Shown here piece by piece: positions 56,137-64,000 of a stretch of 64,000 nucleotides of DNA. This DNA is from Triticum aestivum (lineage: Eukaryota; Streptophyta; Magnoliopsida; Poales; Poaceae). Numbering within the stretch: position 1 is the first letter of the stretch; every line of letters begins with the position of its first letter. Both the position numbers and the translations under genes were made by a program. Below the pieces are notes generated by a model. That model saw nothing but the letters and a program-made list of their open reading frames with translations, made no database searches and was not told the origin of the DNA. Location of the stretch: positions 354,380,696 through 354,444,695 of the forward strand of contig NC_057808.1 in NCBI RefSeq assembly GCF_018294505.1, read 5' to 3'.

Positions 56137-57380
56137 CTATTCCTTTTCGGAGTTTGAAACATTCTGGAAAGTGTCTCTTATGTATTCCTCCGGTGTTACG
56201 GTTTCAATAACATTAGTTTCAACATTTATAGGGTTACCTGAGATATAATGTTTGATTCTTTGATCGTTCACCACCTTCGGATTTGTGCCTTCGAAGTTGT
56301 TGATTTTTATGGCACCGGAACGATAGACCTCCTCGATAACATAAGGACCTTCCCATTTAGAGAGAAGCTTTCCTGCAAAAAATCTTAAACGAGAGTTGAA
56401 TAGCAATACATAATCACCTACATTAAACTCACGCTTTTGTATCCTTTTGTCATGCCATCTTTTAACTTTTTCTTTAAACAACTTGGCATTCTCATAGGCT
56501 TGGGTTCTCCATTCATCAAGTGAGCTAATGTCAAATAGCCTCTTCTCGTCGGCAAGTTTGAAATCATAATTGAGCTCTTTAATGGCCCGGTATGCCTTAT
56601 GTTCTAGTTCGATAGGTAAATGACATGCTTTTCCATAAACCATTTTATACGGAGACATACCCATAGGATTTTTATATGCAGTTCTATAGGCCCATAATGC
56701 ATCATCAAGTTTCTTGGACCAATTCTTTCTAGATCTATTAACAGTCTTTTGCCAAATTAATTTGAGCTCTCTATTACTCAATTCTACTTGACCACTAGAC
56801 TGTGGGTGATAAGGAGATGCAATTCTATGATTAACATCATACTTAGCAAGCATTTTACGAAAGGCACCATGAATAAAATGTGAACCACCATCAGTCATTA
56901 AATATCTAGGGACTCCAAACCTCGGAAAAATAACTTCTTTAAGCATCTTAATAGAAGTGTTATGATTAGCACTACTAGTTGGAATAGCTTCTACCCACTT
57001 AGTAACGTAGTCAACAACAACTAAAAATGAGTATACCCATTAGAGGAAGGAAACGGTCCCATATAATCAAAGCCCCAAACATCGAATGGTTCAATAACAA
57101 GTGAATAATTCATAGGCATTTCTTGACGTCTACTAATGTTACCAATTCTTTGACATTCATCACAAGATAAGACAAACTTACGAGCATCCTTGAAGAGAGT
57201 AGGCCAATAAAAACCGGATTTCAATACCTTATGTGCAGTTCTATCTCCAGCGTGCTGTCCTCCATAAGCCTCGGAGTGACACTTGCGTAGGATCTGTTCC
57301 TGTTCATGCTCAGGTACACAACGTCTAATAACACCATCTACTCCTTCTTTATAAAGATGTGGGTCATCCCAGAAGTAATG
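56137..57380 (-). pseudogene. Integrase of the Athila-type element, frameshifted
   Basis: From right to left: zinc-binding region (remnant HSEAYGGQHAG, then CDECQRIGN), core with D in FDYMGPF, D in LMTDGGSHF and E in GQVELSNRE (the DDE triad), then a C-terminal region (NVGDYVLLFNSRL, SKWEGPYVIEEV). Frames change near 57225-57380 and again at 57021, where a stop follows NGYTHF. Integrase would insert the cDNA into the genome; here it cannot be made as one protein. Confidence 0.85.
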
Positions 57381-57382
57381 TC

Positions 57383-59670
57383 TTAAATCATAGAAAAACT
57401 TTTTCTTTTGCTGGATGTGAAACTAGGTGGTGTAAATTTAGCAACAATATAATTAGCATAATCAGCATACCATGGAGCAGTACGGGAAGCATTTATGACA
57501 TTCAATTGTTCATCAGGAAAGCTATCATCAATAGGTAGTGGGTTATCAAGAACATTTTCTAACCTAGACAAGTTATCTGCAACGGGGTTCTCAGCTCCCT
57601 TTCTATCAATAATATGTAAATCAAATTCTTGTAGCAAGAGAACCCATCTAATAAGTCTAGGTTTAGCATCTTTCTTTTCCATGAGATATTTAATAGCAGC
57701 ATGATCAGTGTGAATAGTTACTTTAGAATCAACAATATAAGGTCTAAACTTATCATAAGCAAATACAACAGCTAAGGATTCCTTTTCAGTAGTAGCATAA
57801 TTTCTCTCGGCACTATCTAGAGTTTTACTCGCATATTGAATAACATTTAATTTCTTATCAACTCTTTGTCCTAGAACAGCACCTACAGCATAATCGCTAG
57901 CATCACACATAATTTCAAAGGGTAAATTATAGTCAGGTGGCTGAACGATAGGTGCAGAGATTAATGCTTTCTTAAGTATTTCAAATGCTTCTACACAATC
58001 CTCATCAAAGACAAAAGGAATATCTTTTTGTAATAGATTAGTCAGCGGCCGAGAAATTTTTGAGAAGTCCTTAATGAACCTCCTATAAAAACTGGCATGA
58101 CCAAGGAAACTTCTTATACCTTTGATGTCCTTGGGACATAGCATCTTTTCAATAGCATCAACTTTAGCTTTATCCACTTCAATACCTCTTTCAGAAATTT
58201 TATGCCCCAAAACAATGCCTTCATTAACCATAAAGTGGCACTTCTCCTAATTCAAGACAAGATTAGTTTCTTCGCATCTCTGCAAAACTCGATCAAGGTT
58301 GCTCAAGCAATCATCAAAAGAGGATCCATAAACGGAGAAACCGTCCATGAGAACCTCACAAATCTTTTCACAAAAGTCAAAAAATATAGCCATCATGCAT
58401 CTTTGAAAGGTAGCAGGTGCATTACATAAACCAAAAGGCATACGTCTATAAGCAAAAGTACCGAAAGGGCAAGTAAAGGTGGTCTTCGCTTGATCATCAG
58501 CTGACACGGGTATTTGAGAGAAACCAGAGTAACTATCTAGAAAGCAAAAATGTGTATGTTTGGATAATCTTTCTAGCATTTGATCAATAAAAGGTAAGGG
58601 GTAATGATCTTTTTTAGTAGCCTTATTTAATTTGCGGAAATCAATTACCATCCTATAACATGTAATAATTCTTTGTGGAATCAATTCATCTTTATCATTA
58701 GGAACGACATTAATACCTCCCTTCTTAGGGACACAATGGACAGGACTTACCCACAGACTATCAGCAACGGGATAAATTATACCTGCCTCAAGGAGCTTTA
58801 GTATTTCCTTTCTTACCACTTCTTTCATCTTAGGATTCAGACGTCGTTGATGATCAATAACTGGTTTGGCATCTTTCTCCAAATTTATTTTGTGTTGACA
58901 TAGAGTGGAACTAATGCCCTTAAGATAATCAAGAGTATATCCAATAGCAGCACGGTGCTTCTTCAGAGTTTTCAATAATTTCTCTTCTTCATGCTCCGAA
59001 AGGTTAGCACTAATAATAACAGGATATATCTTCTTTTCATCTAGATAAGCATATTTAAGAGTATCAGGTAATGGTTTAAGTTCAAACACGGGATCACCCT
59101 TGGGTGGAGGAGGATCCCCTAGGATTTCAACAGGTAAATTGTGTTTCAGAATAGGTCCCTATTTAAAGAATACTTCATCTATTTCCCTTCTTTCATTCAT
59201 AAACATATCACTTTCATGGTCTAGCAAATATTGTTCTAAAGGATCACTAGGAGGCACAACAATAGAAGCAAGACCAATAATTTCATCTTTACTAGGCAAT
59301 TCTTCATCACGAAGTTGTCTACGAAATTTAGAGAAATTAATCTCATGAGACATATCATCCAAACCAATAGTAACAATATCCTTTTCGCAGTCTATCTTAG
59401 CATTAACAGTATTCAAGAAGGGTCTACCAAATATAATGGGACAAGAGCTATCTTGTGGGGAACCAAGAACAAGGAAATCAGCAGGATATTTAGCTTTCCC
59501 ACACAAGACCTCAACATTTCTAACAATCCCAATTGGTGAAATAGTATCTCTATTGGCAAGCTTAATGGTGACATCAATTTCTTCTAACTCAGCAGGTGCA
59601 ATATCATGCATAATTTCTTTGTATAAGGAAATAGGTATTGCATTAGCACTAGCACCCATATCGCATAAGC
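57383..59670 (-). pseudogene. Protease, reverse transcriptase and RNase H of the Athila-type element, with in-frame stops
   Basis: One frame from about 59670 to 57383. Protease motif CDMGASANAIP near 59650; stop TAG at 59159-59161. RT includes KPVIDHQRRLNP, VIDFRKLNKATKKDHYPLP, LDSYSGFSQIPV and FAYRRMPFGLCNAPATFQRCM. The active site reads VLMDGFSVYG (MDG at 58340-58348) where MDD is expected, so the second catalytic Asp is Gly. A TAG at 58247-58249 follows LVLN where the family has Trp. RNase H follows ([41 protein letters not shown]). The frame shifts at about 57385. Non-functional. Confidence 0.9.
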
Positions 59671-59688
59671 CATGATAACAATGATGTC

Positions 59689-60872
59689 CTATTTAACAGA
59701 AATAACAGGCATGCCTACCACAGGTCTATGTTTATCTTTAGCACCAGGCTTAGCAATTCTAGCAATCTCATCACAGAAGTAAATAACATGCCCATCGATA
59801 TTATCAGCCAAGAGATCTTTAACAATAGCAATATTAGGTTCAACTTTAACTTGCTCAGGAGGTGTATATGTTCTAATATTACTTTTACAAACCACAGTTG
59901 AAGCTTTAGCATGATCCCTTATCCTAACAGGGAAAGGTGGTTTCTCAACATAAGCAGTAGGAACAATAGGATCATTATAAGTGATAGTCTTTTCTTCAAC
60001 TTTAATAGGTTCAACTACTTTTACTTCTATGGGAGGATGACATTTAAACCACTTCTCCTTAGGGAGATCAACATGAGCAGCAAAAGATTCACAAAAAGAA
60101 GCTACTATCTCAGAGTCAAGTCCATATTTAGTGCTAAATTTAAGGAAAACATCGGTATCCATAAAAGATTTAACACAATCAAACTTAGGTGTTATACCTG
60201 ACTCCTTACCTTCGTCCATATCCCAATTTTCAGAGTTGCATTTAATTCTTTCCAATAACTCCCATTTGAATCAATAGTCTTCATCATAAAAGAACCAGTA
60301 CAAGAAGTATCGAGCATGGAGCGATTGTTGTCAGAAAGCCGAGAATAATTATTTTTAATAATCATCTCTCTTGAGAGCTCATGATTGGGGCATGAATATA
60401 ACATTGACTTAAGCCTCCCCCAAGCTTGAGCGATGCTTTCTCCTTCGCGAGGCCAAAAATTATATATATAATTACGATCACGATGAACAAGATGCATAGG
60501 ATAAAACTTCTGATGGAATTCCAATCTCAACCGTTTGTAGTCCCATGATCCCATATCATCACATAGCCTATACCATGTCAATGCATATCCCTTCAAAGAT
60601 AAAGGGAAGACCTTCTTCTTGATAAAATCATCGGGCATACCTGCAAGCTTAAATAATCCACAAACTTCATCCACATAGATTAAGTGTAAATCGGGATGCA
60701 ATGTTCCATCTCCTGCAAAAGGATTAGCTAGCAGTTTGTCTATCATACCCGAAGGAATTTCAAAGTAAACATTTTCATTTTCAGTAGGTTCAGTAGGTTG
60801 AGGATCAACTCTTTGCTCTACTAGTCGAGGTGAAGATACCCTGAACAAGCCCCTCAAAGGATTACTTTCCAT
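59689..60872 (-). pseudogene. Gag of the Athila-type element, frameshifted
   Basis: 60872-60192 encodes a gag capsid domain (KKKVFPLSLKGYALTWYRL, FHQKFYPMHLVHRDRNYIY, REGESIAQAWGRLKSML). The frame slips near 60255 and 60255-59689 continues (EKWFKCHPPIEVKVVEPIKV, KASTVVCKSNIRTYTPPEQ) up to a stop just before the protease, where a short A-run (AAATAG) suggests a one-base deletion. A zinc knuckle is not evident. Confidence 0.8.
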
Positions 60873-60950
60873 AGTAACAAGTGACAGTAAATTTCAGCAC
60901 ACTATATAAATTTTTCCTTACCAAATTCCACCGACCAAAGGCGCTTCACT

Positions 60951-60967
60951 CCCCGGCAACGGCGCCA
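60951..60967 (-). promoter_or_regulatory. Primer binding site of the Athila-type element
   Basis: Minus strand TGGCGCCGTTGCCGGGG, 14 bases inside the 5' LTR. This is the tRNA-Asp-type primer site reported for Athila-like grass elements (recalled). Confidence 0.85.
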
Positions 60968-60981
60968 GAAAAGAGTCTTCA

Positions 60982-62499
60982 TGACCCACAAGTATAGGGG
61001 ATCTATCGTAGTCCTTTCGATAAGTAAGAGTGTCGAACCCAACGAGGAGCAGAAGGAAATGATAAGCGGTTTTCAGCAAGGTATTCTCTGCAAGCAATGA
61101 AATTATCGGTAACAGATAGTTTTGTGATAAGATAATTTGTAACGGGTAACAGGTAATGAAAGTAAATAAGGTGCAGCAAGGTGGCCCAATCCTTTTTTTA
61201 GCAAAGGACAAGCCTGGACAATTTCTTATATGAAGGAAAACGCTACCGAGGACACATGGGAATTATTGTCAAGCTAGTTTTCATCACGTTCATATGATTC
61301 GCGTTCGGTACTTTGATAATTTGATATGTGGGTGGACCGGTGCTTGGGTGTTGTCCTTACTTGGGCAAGCATCCCACTTATGATTAACTCATATTGCAAG
61401 CATCCGCAACTACAAAAGAAGTATTAAGGTAAACCTAACCATAGCATGAAACATATGGATCCAAAACAGCCCCTTACGAAGCAACGCATAAACTAGGGTT
61501 TAAGCTTTTGTCACTCTAGCAACCCATCATCTACTTATTACTTCCCAATGCCTTCCTCTAGGCCCAAACAATGGTGAAGTGTCATGTAGTAGACGTTCAC
61601 ATAACACCACTAGAGGAGAGACAACATACATCTCATCAAAATATCGAACGAATACCAAATTCACATGACTACTAATAGCAAGACTTCTCCCATGTCCTCA
61701 GGAACAAACGTAACTACTCACAAAGCATATTCATGTTCATAATCATAGGGGTATTAATATGCATATAGGATCTGAACATATGATCTTCCACCAAATAAAC
61801 CAACTAGCATCAACTACAAGGAGTAATCAACACTACTAGCAACCTATAGGTACCAATCCCAGACTTGGAGACAAAGATTGGGTACAAGAGATGAACTAGG
61901 GTTTTAGAGGAGATGGTGCTGGTGAAGATGTTGATGGAGATTGGCCCCCTCCCGATGAGAGGAGCGTTGGTGATGACGATGGCAATGATTTCCCCCTCCC
62001 GGAGGGAAGTGTCCCCGGCAGAACAGCTCCGCCAGAGCCCTAGATTGGTTCCGCCAAGGTTCCGCCTCGTGGCGGCGGAGTCTCGTCCCGAAAGCTTGCT
62101 TCTGATTTTTTCTTGGAAGAAAGACTTCATATAGCAGAAGATGGGCATCAGAGGGCCACTAGGGGGCCCACGAGGCAGGGGGCGCACCCAGGGGGTAGGG
62201 CGCGCCCCCACCCTCGTGGCCAGGGTGTGGGCCCCCTCTGGTATTTTCTTCGCTCAGTATTTTTTATTATTTCCAAAAATAACTTCCGTGGAGTTTCAGG
62301 ACTTTTGGAGTTGTGTAGAATAGGTCTCTAATATTTGCTCCTTTTCCATCCCAGAATTCCAGCTGCCGGCATTCTCCCTCTTTATGTAAACCTTGTAAAA
62401 TAAGAGAGAATAGGCATAAGTACTGTGACATAATGTGTAATAACAGCCCACAATGCAATAAATATCGATATAAAAGCATGATGCAAAATGGACGTATCA
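60982..62499 (-). repeat. 5' LTR of the Athila-type element
   Basis: Partner of 52242-53736. Differences are scattered single bases plus a short GGGGGTAGGGCGCG-type insertion near 62190, where the partner lacks it. Confidence 0.9.
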
Positions 62500-64000
62500 T
62501 TGATCTCTCATGCTTCACTTATATTATTTTGAGAGTCTTTTCGAACAGCATGGTAATTTGCTTTGGCTATAAAATTAGTCCTAATATGATGAGCATCCAA
62601 GAGGGGTATAATAAAAACTATCATATAGAGTGCATTGAATACTATGAGAAGTTTGATTCCTTATGATTGTTTTGAGATATGAAGATGGTGATATTAGAGT
62701 CATGCTAGTTGAGTAGTTGTGAATTTGAGAGATACTTGTGTTAAAGTTTATGATTCCCGTAGCATGCACGTATGGTGAACTGTTATGTGATGAAGTCGAA
62801 GCATGATTTATTTATTGATTGTGTTTCTTATGAGTGGCGGTCGGGGACGAGCGATGGTCTTTTCCTACCAATCTAGCCCCCTAGGAGCATGCGCGTAGTA
62901 CTTTGTTTTGATAACTAATAGATTTTTGCAATAAGTATGTGAGTTCTTTATGACTAATGTTGAGTCCATGGATTATACGCATTCTCACCCTTCCACCATT
63001 GCTAGCCTCTCTAATACCGTGCACCTTTCGCCGGTATCATACACCCACCATATACCTTCCTTAAAACAGCACCATACCTACCTATTATGGCATTTCCATA
63101 GCCATTCCGAGATACATTGCCATGCAAATTTCCACCGTTCCGTTTATTATGACACGCTCCATCATTGTCATATTGCTTTGCATGATCATGTAGTTGACAT
63201 CGTATTTGTGGCAAGGCCACCATTCATCATTCATACATGTCACTCTTGATTCATTGCATATCCCGGTACACCGCCGGAGGCATTCACATAGAGTCATATT
63301 TGTTCTAAGTATCGAGTTGTAACTCTTGAATTGTAAGTAAATAAAGGTGTGATGATCTTCATTATTAGAGCATTGTCCCATGTGAGGGAAGGATGATGGG
63401 GACTATGATTCCCCCATAAGTCGGGATGAGACTCCGGACGAAAAAAAAGAAAAGAGGCCAAAGAAGCCCACCAAAAAATGATGAGAGAAAAAGAGAGAAG
63501 GGACAATGTTACTATCCCTTTTCCACACTTGTGCTTCAAAGTAGCACCGTGATCTTCACGACAGAGAGTCTCCAATGTTTTCACTTTCATATACTAGTGG
63601 GAATTTTTCATTATGGAACTTGGCTTGTATATTCCAATGATGAGCCTCCTCAAAATACCCTAGGTCTTCGTGAGCAAGCGAGTTGGATGCACACCCACTT
63701 AGTTTCTTTTGTTGAGCTTTCATACACTTATAGCTCTAGTGCATCCGTTGCATGTCAATCCCTACTCACTCACATTGATATCTATTAATGGGCATCTCCA
63801 TAGCCCGTTGATACGCCTAGTTGATGTGAGACTATCTTCTCCTTTTTGTCTTCTCCACAACCACCATTCTATTCCACCTATAGTGCTACGTCCATGGCTC
63901 ATGCTCATGTAATGCGTGAAAGTTGAAAAGGTTTGAGAACATCAAAGTATGAAACAATTGCTTGGCTTGTCATCGGGGTTGTGCATGATTTAAATATTTT

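Larger units (their letters stand above)
52242..62499 (-). mobile_element. Full-length Athila-type Gypsy retrotransposon (10.3 kb), coding frame broken
   Basis: LTRs at 52242-53736 (3') and 60982-62499 (5') are alike by eye. A primer binding site (60951-60967) and polypurine tract (53737-53750) are intact. The internal order is gag, protease, RT, RNase H, integrase, then an extra coiled-coil ORF, as in the Athila lineage. TTGA is present at both junctions (52238-52241 and 62500-62503). At least three nonsense codons and several frameshifts disable pol, so the copy is now dependent on others. It could be a former autonomous partner of the gag-only elements nearby, as they share primer site and polypurine sequences. 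Confidence 0.9.
51934..64000 (+). mobile_element. Internal non-coding region of a plus-strand Sabrina/WHAM-like element, interrupted
   Basis: 51934-52241 and 62500-64000 together are the reverse-orientation counterpart of 42930-40860 (same motifs: GGCATCCCC, AGCGTCTTGTATGATTTGAG, CACCACATGATATGTG, GAGCATGCGCGTAGTAC, TTCCACCATTGCTAGCC). A 10.3-kb element interrupts it at 52242-62499. No coding capacity. Its 3' LTR lies beyond the window. Confidence 0.8.

Overview
The window looks like nuclear DNA of a grass of the wheat tribe (Triticeae: wheat, Aegilops, barley or a close relative). The evidence is deep nesting of LTR retrotransposons whose terminal sequences I recognise as Triticeae families (Angela/BARE-type, Fatima-like, Sabrina/WHAM-like), CACTA, MULE and hAT DNA transposons, Stowaway and Tourist-like MITEs, and two ordinary plant genes with introns. 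Family names come from memory of their termini; no database was searched.

Layout. 1-10,110: a minus-strand, gag-protease-only Gypsy element (its LTR at 6342-6821; left end outside the window) sits in an Angela/BARE-type LTR remnant (6822-7277), which itself cuts a MULE transposase gene (7278-9322, minus). 10,111-23,640 is a gene island. A class I aminotransferase gene of the kynurenine/glutamine transaminase K type lies at 10531-14894 (plus, two coding exons), with a 214-bp perfect tandem duplication and a Stowaway MITE in its intron. It converges with a MORN-repeat membrane protein gene at 20979-22565 (minus, three coding exons). Between them lie single-copy-looking DNA and a MITE nested in a related MITE.

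23,640-31,050 holds MITE and hAT debris and a degenerate antisense coiled-coil gene of a second Gypsy element. That gene is split by a complete 3461-bp CACTA transposon (26832-30292, 3-bp target duplication GGA). The CACTA encodes no transposase. Instead it carries an apparently intact spliced gene for a 283-residue protein with two B3-type DNA-binding domains, including a 5' leader exon and leader intron. This is the most unusual object in the window.

31,050-46,873: a Sabrina/WHAM-like fragment; a decayed plus-strand Gypsy pol cut by an Angela/BARE-type solo LTR (34835-36564, target duplication CAAAT); and a young-looking, non-autonomous, gag-remnant element with both LTRs (39260-46256) inserted in an older related LTR. 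46,874-47,904 is unassigned DNA ending in an 82-bp tandem repeat.

47,905-64,000: a plus-strand Sabrina-like LTR broken by an inverted LTR fragment and by a solo LTR (49968-51370, target duplication TATTT). It is followed by the non-coding internal part of a plus-strand element, into which a full-length 10.3-kb Athila-type Gypsy element (52242-62499, minus) has inserted. That element has gag, protease, reverse transcriptase, RNase H, integrase and an extra coiled-coil ORF, but its coding frame is broken repeatedly. Host genes are confined to about 13 kb; nearly everything else is nested transposon sequence.
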